The notes: a model not told the origin generated them from the sequence alone. A DNA stretch of 7,982 nt from JBQCEE01 sp051960575 (GCF_051960575.1 NZ_JBQCEE010000367.1:1-7982), one strand, 5' to 3'. Counted from the stretch's first letter, positions 1 to 6,967 are shown. Translations and numbers: made by a program.

Positions 1-2
1 TC

Positions 3-929
<927 letters not shown>

Positions 930-937
930 CAGCCTCG

Positions 938-1831
938 GTGTCGCCACAGGCGGCCGAGGCGACGCCGGCCGCCGGCGGCGTCGTGTGGCGCACCGACGGT
1001 CGCGGGGCGGTACGCATCGCGCTGGTGCACCGGCAGCGCTACGACGACTGGAGCCTGCCGAAGGGCAAGGCGGACCGCGGCGAGTACCCGCTGCAGACCG
1101 CGGTGCGCGAGGTCGGAGAGGAGATCGGCGCGCGGGTGGCGGTGTGCCGCCAGTTGCCGGACGTCCGCTACCGCACGGCCGCCGGGCGCAAGACCGTGTC
1201 GTACTGGGCGATGCGCTATCTGCGCGAGATGCCGGTCAGCGGCGACGAGGTCGACAAGATCGAGTGGATGGGCCTCAAGGCGGCGCGGCGCCGGCTCACC
1301 TACGAGCTCGACCGCTTCGTGGTCGCCGACTTCGCCGCGCAGCCGGTGCCGGACGCGATGCTGCTGCTCGTCCGGCACGCGAAGGCCGGCAAGCGCACCG
1401 AGTGGCGCGGGGACGACCTGCAGCGGCCGCTCGACCTCGTCGGCGAACAACAGGCGTTGAGGCTGGCGACGTTCCTGCGGCTGTTCGCGCCTGACCGGGT
1501 CTACTCGGCCGACCCGGTGCGCTGCGTGCAGACGGTGCAGCCGCTCGCCGACGAACTCGGCCTGCCGGTGCGGGTGCGCACGGACATCGGTGACCTCGCG
1601 TGGGAGGCCGACCCAAACGCCACCTGGCAGGCGGTGCAGGGGCTGGCGAAGCCCGGACGCGTCACCGTGGTGAGCAGCCAGGGCGATGCGATCCCGGGTC
1701 TGATCGGCCGGTTCGCACCGACCGTGGGGCTGACCGACACCAGGAAGGGTGCGGTCTGGGTGCTGAGCCTGTACCGGGGCGCAGTACTGGCGGCGGACTA
1801 CTACGCCGACCCGACCGCCCTGCGCACCTGA
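938..1831 (+). CDS. mutT1: MutT1-type Nudix hydrolase fused to a histidine phosphatase domain
   Basis: This 297-residue protein has two domains. An N-terminal Nudix domain (about 12-135) carries a perfect Nudix box, with Gly43, Glu49 and REVGEEIG at 57-64. A C-terminal histidine-phosphatase (SixA-like) domain (about 140-297) carries the RHA motif at Arg146-His147 and a second conserved Arg in SADPVRCVQT. The mycobacterial homologue MutT1 hydrolyses 8-oxo-GTP and 8-oxo-dGTP, and also diadenosine polyphosphates, and is about 20 residues longer. The frame stays open far upstream (to 122), but that part overlaps ppk1 and has no family resemblance. GTG at 938 is chosen because it is the first start codon after the ppk1 stop and leaves a short leader before the Nudix fold (AAGGVVWR). 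A weak GGCGAG at 921-926 could be the ribosome site, and translational coupling to ppk1 is likely. The position where histidine phosphatases usually carry their second catalytic His reads SSQG (Gln248). Confidence 0.93.
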   Translation: MSPQAAEATPAAGGVVWRTDGRGAVRIALVHRQRYDDWSLPKGKADRGEYPLQTAVREVGEEIGARVAVCRQLPDVRYRTAAGRKTVSYWAMRYLREMPVSGDEVDKIEWMGLKAARRRLTYELDRFVVADFAAQPVPDAMLLLVRHAKAGKRTEWRGDDLQRPLDLVGEQQALRLATFLRLFAPDRVYSADPVRCVQTVQPLADELGLPVRVRTDIGDLAWEADPNATWQAVQGLAKPGRVTVVSSQGDAIPGLIGRFAPTVGLTDTRKGAVWVLSLYRGAVLAADYYADPTALRT

Positions 1832-1847
1832 TCACAGATGATCGCAC

Positions 1848-1922
1848 CCGCCGAGTGGTGGGTTGTGGCGCGAGTGGTGACGTGGCAGTCACCACTCGGC
1901 AGGCGAACCCACCACTCGGCGG
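1848..1922. terminator. Nested double inverted repeat, probable bidirectional terminator
   Basis: Between the convergent mutT1 and hupB genes lie two nested perfect inverted repeats. The outer arms are 17 bases: CCGCCGAGTGGTGGGTT at 1848-1864 and its reverse complement at 1906-1922. The inner arms are 11 bases: CGAGTGGTGAC at 1871-1881 and its reverse complement at 1888-1898, with a 6-base loop. Transcripts from either side would form the same hairpins, which fits a shared terminator, although there is no T-tract. All four arms contain the same core, CGAGTGGTG, so the structure is really a palindromic cluster of a short repeat. Another copy lies at 6974-6986. It could equally be a REP-like dispersed element that settled between gene ends. 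Confidence 0.7.
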
Positions 1923-1934
1923 TGCGGTCGTGGC

Positions 1935-2564
1935 TCAGGACGAGGCGGCCTTCTTCGCCGGGGCCTTCTTGGCGGGAGCCTTCTTGGCCGGCGCCTTGGC
2001 CGCGGTGGTCTTCGCCGCTGCGGTCTTGGCGGGCGCCTTCGCCGCGGTCTTCGCCGGGGCCTTGGCGGCCGTGGTGCGGGCGGCGGTCTTCGCCGGCGCC
2101 TTCGCCGCGGTCTTGGCCGGGGCCTTGGTCGCCGCCTTCGTCGGTGCGGCCTTCGCCGCGACCTTCTTGGCCGCCGTCTTCACCGCGGCCGGCGCAGCCC
2201 CGGACGACGCGACCCGGGTGCTCGCCTTGGCGACCGCGGTCTTGACCGGGGCGGCCTTCTTGGCGGGGGCCTTCGCGAGCTTCTTGGCACCGCTGGCGAT
2301 CGCCTTGAACTCGGCACCGGCCTTGAACGCCGGGACGGAGGTCTTCTTGACCTTCACCTTGGCGCCGGTGGCGGGGTTGCGCGCGATGCGCGCGGCGCGG
2401 TCACGACGCTCGAAGACGCCGAAGCCGGTGATCGCGACGCGCTCGCCCTTGGCGATCGCCGCGTAGACGGTGTCGATGACGGCGTCGAGCGCCGCGGCGG
2501 CACGCTTCTTGTCGCCGTCCAGACGCTCGGCGAGCGCCTCGACGAACTGGCTCTTGTTGGGCAC
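1935..2564 (-). CDS. hupB: HU-family nucleoid protein with Lys/Ala/Pro-rich C-terminal tail
   Basis: This is a 209-residue histone-like DNA-binding protein of the actinobacterial HupB type. Residues 1-90 are the HU fold (NKSQFVEALAERL, then GERVAITGFGVFERR) with the conserved beta-arm tip ARNPATG (NPATG at 63-67) whose proline intercalates between base pairs. Residues from about 95 to the end form a histone-H1-like tail of PAKT and PAKK units. This tail is known in mycobacteria to bind DNA non-specifically and to be modified on lysines. The frame can be extended six codons upstream to a TTG, but GTG at 2562-2564 is chosen. It directly follows a perfect AGGAGG (2569-2574, minus strand) and gives the normal HU N-terminus. 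The length is close to the 214 residues of M. tuberculosis HupB. It lies downstream of leuD on the same strand but has its own candidate promoter, so it is probably a separate transcription unit. Confidence 0.95.
   Translation of the reverse strand: MPNKSQFVEALAERLDGDKKRAAAALDAVIDTVYAAIAKGERVAITGFGVFERRDRAARIARNPATGAKVKVKKTSVPAFKAGAEFKAIASGAKKLAKAPAKKAAPVKTAVAKASTRVASSGAAPAAVKTAAKKVAAKAAPTKAATKAPAKTAAKAPAKTAARTTAAKAPAKTAAKAPAKTAAAKTTAAKAPAKKAPAKKAPAKKAASS
1938..2282 (-). repeat. Intragenic repeat tract encoding the HupB tail
   Basis: The 3' part of hupB is built of short degenerate direct repeats encoding units such as KAPAKTAA, TTAAKAPAK and KAPAKK. It finishes with three successive APAKK units just before ASS at the C-terminus. 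Lysine is encoded almost entirely by AAG, which gives the CTT-rich plus strand. Such tracts vary in length between strains by slippage or recombination and are difficult to assemble, so the copy number here should be read with some caution. Confidence 0.8.
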
Positions 2565-2568
2565 GAGT

Positions 2569-2574
2569 CCTCCT
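2569..2574 (-). promoter_or_regulatory. Strong Shine-Dalgarno site of hupB
   Basis: The minus strand reads AGGAGG here, complementary to the 16S rRNA 3' end, four bases before the GTG at 2562-2564. It decides the hupB start in favour of this GTG over the in-frame TTG at 2580-2582, for which the AGGAGG would be inside the coding region. It is the only full-consensus site in the window and fits a very abundant protein. Confidence 0.8.
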
Positions 2575-2615
2575 GGGGACAAGTCTCCGGTCTTCGTGAC
2601 CGGTCTCGTGGGCCG

Positions 2616-2644
2616 ACCTTAGGGCCGAAACGGCGGCACAACAA
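2616..2644 (-). promoter_or_regulatory. Candidate sigma-70-type promoter of hupB
   Basis: On the minus strand, TTGTTG (2639-2644) is followed after exactly 17 bases by TAAGGT (2616-2621). These match the -35 TTGnnn and -10 TAnnnT patterns of housekeeping actinobacterial promoters. Transcription would begin near 2609 and give a leader of roughly 45 bases before the hupB GTG. The leader contains a short hairpin, CCGGTC/GACCGG at 2587-2603. The call rests on spacing and hexamers only. Confidence 0.55.
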
Positions 2645-2693
2645 CGCAATCGGCTTGTGTCGCAAGGGAAATCTCGCCGGACGTACGACACCC

Positions 2694-2730
2694 CCGGCGG
2701 CCGATCCCTTCGTCGAGGACGGGCCGCCGG
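2694..2730. terminator. Inverted repeat downstream of leuD, possible terminator
   Basis: Nine-base perfect arms, CCGGCGGCC at 2694-2702 and GGCCGCCGG at 2722-2730, are separated by 19 bases. The element lies 33 bases past the leuD stop and upstream of the hupB promoter, where a leuCD terminator is expected. No U-tract follows on the minus strand. In GC-rich DNA such a stem could arise by chance, so confidence is moderate to low. Confidence 0.4.
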
Positions 2731-2762
2731 AGGCGGAAAGCCTTACTGCGTAACGGTTTGCG

Positions 2763-3356
2763 CTACACGGCGACCGTCGGGAGCCACGGCTTGCGGTGCT
2801 GTTCGTACTCGGCGATCTCATCGGTGTGCCGGAGGGTCAGACCGATGTCGTCGAGGCCCTCCATGAGCCGCCAGCGCGTGTAGTCGTCGAGTTCGAAGTC
2901 GTGCACCTCGCCGCTCCAGCGCACTTGGCGCTCGACGACGTCGACGGTCACCTGGGTCGTCGGGTCGGCCTCGATGTCGTCCCAGAGCCGTTGCACGACC
3001 TTCTCGTCGAGCACCACGGTGAGCAGCCCGGCCTTGAGCGAGTTGCCCCGGAAGATGTCGGCGAAGCGCGGCGAGATGACCGCCTTGAAGCCGTAGTCCA
3101 TCAACGCCCAGACCGCGTGCTCGCGCGACGACCCGGTGCCGAAGTCGGGGCCGGCGACGAGCACCGTCGCGCCGGCGTACTGCGGCTGGTTGAGGACGAA
3201 GTCCGGTTCGTTCGTGCGCCAGGCGTTGAACAGGCCGTCCTCGAACCCGCTGCGCGTCACGCGCTTGAGGTACACCGCCGGGATGATCTGGTCGGTGTCG
3301 ACGTTGCTGCGCCGCAGCGGCACCGCGGTGCCGGTGTGCACGGTGAACTTGTCCAT
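2763..3356 (-). CDS. leuD: 3-isopropylmalate dehydratase small subunit
   Basis: LeuD is the 197-residue small subunit of isopropylmalate isomerase, which with LeuC interconverts 2- and 3-isopropylmalate via a dehydration-rehydration step in leucine biosynthesis in the cytoplasm. Family marks are SNVDTDQIIPAVYLKR (17-32), the substrate-recognition loop FGTGSSREHA (72-81), and FADIFRGNSLKAGLL (98-112). The length is normal for the family. ATG at 3354-3356 is preceded by AAGGA at a 7-base spacing. The start lies 11 bases after the leuC stop, and this ribosome site overlaps the end of leuC, so the two subunits are probably made coupled and in equal amounts. The reading frame remains open upstream across leuC, but that extension is antisense-like shadow with no family similarity. 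Confidence 0.97.
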   Translation of the reverse strand: MDKFTVHTGTAVPLRRSNVDTDQIIPAVYLKRVTRSGFEDGLFNAWRTNEPDFVLNQPQYAGATVLVAGPDFGTGSSREHAVWALMDYGFKAVISPRFADIFRGNSLKAGLLTVVLDEKVVQRLWDDIEADPTTQVTVDVVERQVRWSGEVHDFELDDYTRWRLMEGLDDIGLTLRHTDEIAEYEQHRKPWLPTVAV

Positions 3357-3367
3357 GGGTGCGTCCT

Positions 3368-4780
3368 TCAGAGATCTGCGGGGCTGGCGAGGTGGCCGGT
3401 GAGCGCGGTGGCGGCGGCGACGAGCGGCGACACGAGGTGCGTGCGGCCGCCCTTGCCCTGCCGTCCCTCGAAGTTCCGGTTGGACGTCGACGCGCTGCGC
3501 TCGCCCGGCTTGAGCTGGTCGGGGTTCATGCCGAGGCACATCGAGCAGCCGGCCTGGCGCCAGTCGGCGCCGGCCTCGATGAAGATGCGGTCGAGGCCCT
3601 CCTGCTCGGCCTGTCGGCGCACGGCGACCGAGCCGGGGACGACGAGCATGTGCACGCCGTCGGCGACCTTGCGGCCCTGCACGATCGCGGCCGCGGCGCG
3701 CAGGTCCTCGATGCGGCCGTTGGTGCACGAGCCGACGAAGACGGTGTCGACCTTGAGCTCGCGCAGCGGCGTGCCGGCGGTGAGGCCCATGTACGCCAGC
3801 GCCTTCTCGGCGGCGACACGCTCGGTCGCGTCCTCGAAGGACGCGGGGTCGGGCACGGTGCTGCCGAGCGGTGCGCCCTGCCCGGGGTTCGTGCCCCAGG
3901 TGACGAACGGCGTCAGCGTGCTCGCGTCCAGGGTGACCTCGGCGTCGAACTCGGCGTCGTCGTCGGTGCGCAGGCTCGTCCAGTACTCGACGGCGGCGTC
4001 CCACTGCTCGCCCTGCGGCGCGTGCGGGCGTCCCTCGAGGTAGGCGAAGGTGGTCTCGTCCGGCGCGATCATGCCGGCGCGGGCGCCCCACTCGATGCTC
4101 ATGTTGCAGACCGTCATGCGGCCCTCCATGGACATCCGCTCGAAGGTCGTGCCCCGGTACTCGACCATGTATCCCTGGCCGCCGCCGGTGCCGGTCTTGG
4201 CGATGACGGCGAGGATGACGTCCTTCGGCGTGACGCCCTCGGGCAGGTCGCCGTTCACGGTGACGGCCATGGTCTTCGGACGGTCGAGCGGCAGCGTCTG
4301 CGTCGCCAGCACGTGCTCGACCTGCGAGGTGCCGATGCCGAACGCGAGCGCGCCGAACGCGCCGTGCGTCGAGGTGTGCGAGTCGCCGCACACGATGGTC
4401 ATGCCCGGCTGGGTGACACCGAGCTGCGGGCCGATGACGTGCACGATGCCCTGGTTGTCGTGGCCCATCGGGTAGATGCGCACGCCGAACTCGGCGCAGT
4501 TCTTGCGCAGCGTCTCGATCTGCGTGCGGCTCACCGGGTCGGTGATCGACTCGGTGCCGACGAGCGGCAGCCGGTAGTCGGTCGGGGTGTTGTGGTCCTC
4601 GGTGGCCAGTGTGAGGTCGGGACGGTGCACCTGCCGGCCCGCGAGGCGCAGGCCGTCGAACGCCTGCGGGCTGGTCACCTCGTGGATGAGGTGCAGGTCG
4701 ATGTAGATGAGGTCGGGCTCGCCGGGTGCGGATCGCACCACGTGGCTGTCCCAGAGTTTCTCGGCCAGTGTCCTGCCCAT
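3368..4780 (-). CDS. leuC: 3-isopropylmalate dehydratase large subunit
   Basis: LeuC is the aconitase-family catalytic subunit of isopropylmalate isomerase. It carries a [4Fe-4S] cluster, and the three ligand cysteines are visible: Cys352 in VGSCTNGRIEDL and Cys412/Cys415 in AGCSMCLGMNPD. Their 60- and 3-residue spacing is the same as in E. coli LeuC (Cys347, 407, 410). Other marks are DLIYIDLHLIHEVTSPQAF, VCGDSHTSTHGAFGALAFG and SNRNFEGRQG. I chose ATG at 4778-4780 (470 residues), giving MGRTLAEKLWD, which matches the usual N-terminus of the family. GGACGG lies 5 bases upstream of it. An in-frame ATG at 4826-4828 would add 16 residues (starting MAISQHRYERSE) of non-conserved sequence without a good ribosome site, but lies just downstream of the candidate transcription start and cannot be excluded. 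It is co-transcribed with leuD and divergent from the IclR regulator. Confidence 0.96.
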   Translation of the reverse strand: MGRTLAEKLWDSHVVRSAPGEPDLIYIDLHLIHEVTSPQAFDGLRLAGRQVHRPDLTLATEDHNTPTDYRLPLVGTESITDPVSRTQIETLRKNCAEFGVRIYPMGHDNQGIVHVIGPQLGVTQPGMTIVCGDSHTSTHGAFGALAFGIGTSQVEHVLATQTLPLDRPKTMAVTVNGDLPEGVTPKDVILAVIAKTGTGGGQGYMVEYRGTTFERMSMEGRMTVCNMSIEWGARAGMIAPDETTFAYLEGRPHAPQGEQWDAAVEYWTSLRTDDDAEFDAEVTLDASTLTPFVTWGTNPGQGAPLGSTVPDPASFEDATERVAAEKALAYMGLTAGTPLRELKVDTVFVGSCTNGRIEDLRAAAAIVQGRKVADGVHMLVVPGSVAVRRQAEQEGLDRIFIEAGADWRQAGCSMCLGMNPDQLKPGERSASTSNRNFEGRQGKGGRTHLVSPLVAAATALTGHLASPADL

Positions 4781-4821
4781 GTCCGCCGTCCGTTCGCTGC
4801 GCTCGTACCGGTGTTGCGAGA

Positions 4822-4851
4822 TTGCCATCTCATTGAGTGAGATCGTAGTAT
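4822..4851 (+). promoter_or_regulatory. Promoter of the IclR regulator gene (leaderless type)
   Basis: TTGCCA (4822-4827, one mismatch to TTGACA) and TAGTAT (4846-4851, one mismatch to TATAAT) are 18 bases apart. The -10 box ends 6 bases before the GTG at 4858, so transcription would begin at or very next to the start codon. No Shine-Dalgarno site is present. This is the standard architecture of a leaderless actinobacterial mRNA. The operator-like palindrome 4827-4843 sits between the two hexamers, which predicts autoregulation. Confidence 0.7.
4827..4843. promoter_or_regulatory. Palindromic operator in the leuC / IclR divergent region
   Basis: ATCTCA (4827-4832) and TGAGAT (4838-4843) form a perfect 6-base inverted repeat with a 5-base spacer. 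It lies between the -35 and -10 of the regulator promoter and over the expected leuC transcription start. A dimeric IclR-family regulator (LtbR in Corynebacterium, NdgR in Streptomyces) is known to control leuCD from the adjacent gene. I therefore infer that this is its binding site, so one bound dimer would block both promoters. Confidence 0.6.
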
Positions 4852-4874
4852 CGCTGTGTGGGACAGCCTAGCAA
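4845..4874 (-). promoter_or_regulatory. Candidate leuCD promoter
   Basis: On the minus strand TTGCTA (4869-4874, inside the start of the regulator gene) is followed after 18 bases by TACTAC (4845-4850). Initiation would fall near 4838, inside the palindrome, giving a leader of about 57 bases to the ATG at 4780, or about 10 bases to the ATG at 4828. The -10 is a poor match, and TACGAT just downstream is an alternative with too long a spacer. Its -10 lies on top of the -10 of the opposing promoter. Confidence 0.35.
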
Positions 4875-5598
4875 CCCTGACGCCGTCGACCAAGTGCGGT
4901 CGAGCGGCATCGGCGTCGTCGACAAGTCCGTCGCCATCCTCGCGGCCGCAGCAGCGGCCCCGCGCACGCTCGCAGACCTGGTGGACGCGACCGACCTGCC
5001 CCGCGCGACGGCGCACCGGCTCGCCGTGGCGCTCGAGGTGCACCGGCTGCTGACCCGCGACGCCGAGGGGCGCTTCCTGCTCGGCCCCCGCGTCGGCGAG
5101 CTCGCCGCAGCGCTGCCCGACCCGCTGGTCGTCGCCGCCGGTGCGGTGCTGGCCTGGGTGCGGGATGAGAGCGGCGAGTCGGCGCAGCTGTACCGCCGCG
5201 ACGGCAACGAGCGGGTCTGCATCGCCGCCGCCGAGCGCACGCACGGGCTGCGCACCACCGTGCCGGTGGGCACGCGGCTGCCGCTCACCGCGGGCTCGGG
5301 TGCCCAGGTCATCTGCGCGTTCAGCGACCCCGCGACACTCGACGGCCTGCTCGACGGCGCCGCCTTCACCGACCGCACGCTGGCCGAGGTGCGCCGCCGC
5401 GGCTGGGCGCAGTCGATCGCGCAGCGCGAGGCGGGTGTCGCGTCGGTGTCCGCGCCGGTGCTCGCCGCCGACGTTCGCCTGCTCGCCGCCGTCTCGGTCA
5501 GCGGCCCGATCGAACGCCTCGGCCGCTCCCCCGGCTCGCGCATCGGCCCGATCCTCGTGGCCGGCGCCCGGCGCATCGCGTCCGCGGTGGGCGTCTGA
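4858..5598 (+). CDS. ndgR: IclR-family regulator, NdgR/LtbR type
   Basis: This 246-residue transcription factor has an N-terminal winged helix-turn-helix (about 17-70, with the recognition helix in LPRATAHRLAVALEVHRLL) and a C-terminal IclR effector-binding domain (about 85-246, including GESAQLYRRDGNERVCIAA, the PLTAGSGAQV segment and the AGVASVSAPVL segment). Such proteins bind as dimers. The divergent position next to leuCD identifies the orthologue group of NdgR (Streptomyces), LtbR (Corynebacterium) and Rv2989, which regulate leucine and related amino-acid genes. The GTG start at 4858 is supported by a -10 box ending 6 bases upstream and by the absence of a ribosome site, which points to leaderless translation. 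The symbol is given by position and family and not by a direct comparison. The gene ends 5 bases before a large inverted repeat. Confidence 0.9.
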   Translation: MGQPSNPDAVDQVRSSGIGVVDKSVAILAAAAAAPRTLADLVDATDLPRATAHRLAVALEVHRLLTRDAEGRFLLGPRVGELAAALPDPLVVAAGAVLAWVRDESGESAQLYRRDGNERVCIAAAERTHGLRTTVPVGTRLPLTAGSGAQVICAFSDPATLDGLLDGAAFTDRTLAEVRRRGWAQSIAQREAGVASVSAPVLAADVRLLAAVSVSGPIERLGRSPGSRIGPILVAGARRIASAVGV

Positions 5599-5602
5599 AC
5601 GA

Positions 5603-5665
5603 CCGCTTGTCCCCCGCCCCGGTCGTCCAGCGGGGCGCAGGACGCCTGCCCCGGGGGACAAGCGG
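5603..5665. repeat. Large structured inverted repeat between ndgR and the oxygenase gene
   Basis: CCGCTTGTCCCCC (5603-5615) and its exact reverse complement (5653-5665) flank 37 bases that can also fold: GGGGC at 5633-5637 and GCAGG can pair with CCTGCCCC further on, or alternatively GCCCC at 5616-5620 can pair with GGGGC at 5633-5637. It begins 5 bases after the ndgR stop, so it may terminate ndgR. Its right arm also overlaps the -35 region of the next gene, so it may act as an operator or be a REP-like element. There is no T-tract. Confidence 0.65.
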
Positions 5666-5683
5666 GCCTGCTGGTTCTAGGTT
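5655..5683 (+). promoter_or_regulatory. Candidate leaderless promoter of the MpaB-family gene
   Basis: TAGGTT (5678-5683) matches TAnnnT and ends exactly 6 bases before the ATG at 5690, the same geometry as the ndgR promoter. GGGACA (5655-5660) is a weak -35 at 17 bases and lies in the right arm of the inverted repeat. No good Shine-Dalgarno is present apart from the GGG just before the ATG. The -10 is the stronger half of the evidence. Confidence 0.5.
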
Positions 5684-5689
5684 CTGGGC

Positions 5690-6967
5690 ATGACCAAGGC
5701 TGCCGCGCGGATCGACGTCGAGGGTGCGGGCACCCGCGTGCCGACGGAGTTCCGCTACTGGGAGCACGTGGACGACCCACGGGTGCAGCGGGCACGGCGG
5801 CTGTTCCGCACCGTGTTCCGCTTCGACCCGCAGCCGCCGGACGAGCTGGTGCAGCGCTTCGCGGCGGCCTACTACGACGCCGACCCGGTCGCCGAGGCGT
5901 TCGTCGACGACGTCTACCTGCACGGGCCGGGGCCGAAGACCGGCCGGGCGATGCTCGACCGCGCGCTCGAGCACGGCATCGACGCGGTGCCCGAGGCGCC
6001 CGAGTCGATGCGGCGCCTGTTCGCCGAGTTCGAGACGCTGCCGGACTGGTACGACGCCGAGCAGGTCGCACTCGGCGCGCGCGTCTTCCGGCGATGGGGC
6101 ACGGCAGCGTTCAGCTTCGCCACCACCACGACGCTCGAGATGTACTCGGAGAGCTCGATCGCCAAGCCGCTCTCGTACGCCGGTGGCTACGCCGGCGAGG
6201 CGGCGCACAAGCGGCAGCTCGAGACGGTGCGGTTCTGGATCGACGTCACCGACCCCGGCGGCCTCGACCTGGGCGGACGCGGCCGGGCCACCGCGATGCG
6301 GGTGCGCGTCATGCACGTCTTCATCCGCCGCAAGCTGCTGCAGCGCCCCGAGTGGAACCTGGACGCCTGGGGTGTGCCGATCTCGATCGGCGACGCCACG
6401 CTCACCCTCATGGGCGGTTCGATCGTGCCCGCCGTGGGGCTGTGGACCGTCGGCTTCCAGACGACGATCCGCGAGATCGAGGCGACGCTGCAGTTCTGGC
6501 GCTACGTCGGTCACCTGCTCGGCGTGCAGCCCGGCTGGTACCCCCGCGACGTGCGCGAGGCGGTGCAGCTGATGTATGCGGCGTTCGTGAAGCGGGCGCA
6601 CACGGCCGGTGCGGACGGCGCCGAGCTGGTCGAGTCGTACCTGCCGGCGTTCGCGCCGAAGCCCGGGTCACCGTGGCGCAAGCGGTTGCGCGACGAGGTG
6701 AACCACCGCGTCCAGATCGGCTACACCGGCTACTGGCTCTTCCCGTGGACCTACGCGCGGCACCGCATGCCGCGCCGCTTCCCGTGGGTGCTGCACCCGC
6801 TGCTGCGGCTGCCGGTCAATCTCACCCTCGAGACGGCACGACGGTTGGTACCGCCGCTCGACGACGTCGCCGACCGCGTCCAGCGTGCCCGTCGCGAGCG
6901 CTGGTACCGCAACGAGACCGGCGGCCGCGCCGCGGAGTTCACGCCGGTGGAGGAGTTCCGCCGCTGA
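5690..6967 (+). CDS. MpaB/DUF2236 family oxygenase (predicted haem enzyme)
   Basis: This is a 425-residue member of the oxygenase MpaB (DUF2236) family, related in fold to rubber oxygenase Lcp and to fungal MpaB. Characterised members are b-type haem oxygenases that cleave or oxidise unsaturated, often isoprenoid, chains. Visible family elements are FVDDVYLHGPGPKTGRAMLD (71-90), WYDAEQVALGARVFRRWG (120-137), the arginine-histidine motif RVRVMHVFIRRKL (203-215, with His209 the likely haem ligand by analogy to Lcp), WGVPISIGDATLTLMGG (227-243) and FWRYVGHLLGVQPGWYP (269-285). There is no signal peptide or clear transmembrane segment, unlike secreted Lcp, so a cytoplasmic or membrane-associated enzyme is expected. 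The C-terminus is basic and Trp/Tyr-rich (GYTGYWLFPWTYARHRMPRR). The substrate is unknown. ATG 5690 is supported by the -10 box 6 bases upstream. Its last 217 bases overlap the antisense extension of the convergent Brp gene. Confidence 0.87.
   Translation: MTKAAARIDVEGAGTRVPTEFRYWEHVDDPRVQRARRLFRTVFRFDPQPPDELVQRFAAAYYDADPVAEAFVDDVYLHGPGPKTGRAMLDRALEHGIDAVPEAPESMRRLFAEFETLPDWYDAEQVALGARVFRRWGTAAFSFATTTTLEMYSESSIAKPLSYAGGYAGEAAHKRQLETVRFWIDVTDPGGLDLGGRGRATAMRVRVMHVFIRRKLLQRPEWNLDAWGVPISIGDATLTLMGGSIVPAVGLWTVGFQTTIREIEATLQFWRYVGHLLGVQPGWYPRDVREAVQLMYAAFVKRAHTAGADGAELVESYLPAFAPKPGSPWRKRLRDEVNHRVQIGYTGYWLFPWTYARHRMPRRFPWVLHPLLRLPVNLTLETARRLVPPLDDVADRVQRARRERWYRNETGGRAAEFTPVEEFRR

Noticed and set aside
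1838..1934. Possible CRISPR or tandem-repeat array because of repeated CGAGTGGTG units
   Set aside because: The units alternate in orientation and form nested palindromes without regular spacers. There are no cas genes in the window.
1600..2466. Plus-strand open frame of 288 codons with hydrophobic AFLAGAF-like repeats, resembling a membrane protein
   Set aside because: The repeats are the antisense reading of the AAG- and GCC-rich hupB tail. The frame also overlaps mutT1, and no independent start signal is seen.
3357..4391. Upstream extension of the leuD frame across leuC
   Set aside because: The ATG at 3356 has a good ribosome site and begins the conserved LeuD sequence. The rest is His/Arg-rich shadow.
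3359..4840. Plus-strand open frame of 493 codons antisense to leuC
   Set aside because: Composition is typical of GC-rich antisense shadow. leuC on the other strand carries all conserved residues of its family.
5498..6601. Minus-strand open frame of 367 codons opposite ndgR and the oxygenase gene
   Set aside because: It has no recognisable motifs and covers two well-supported genes and their intergenic control region.
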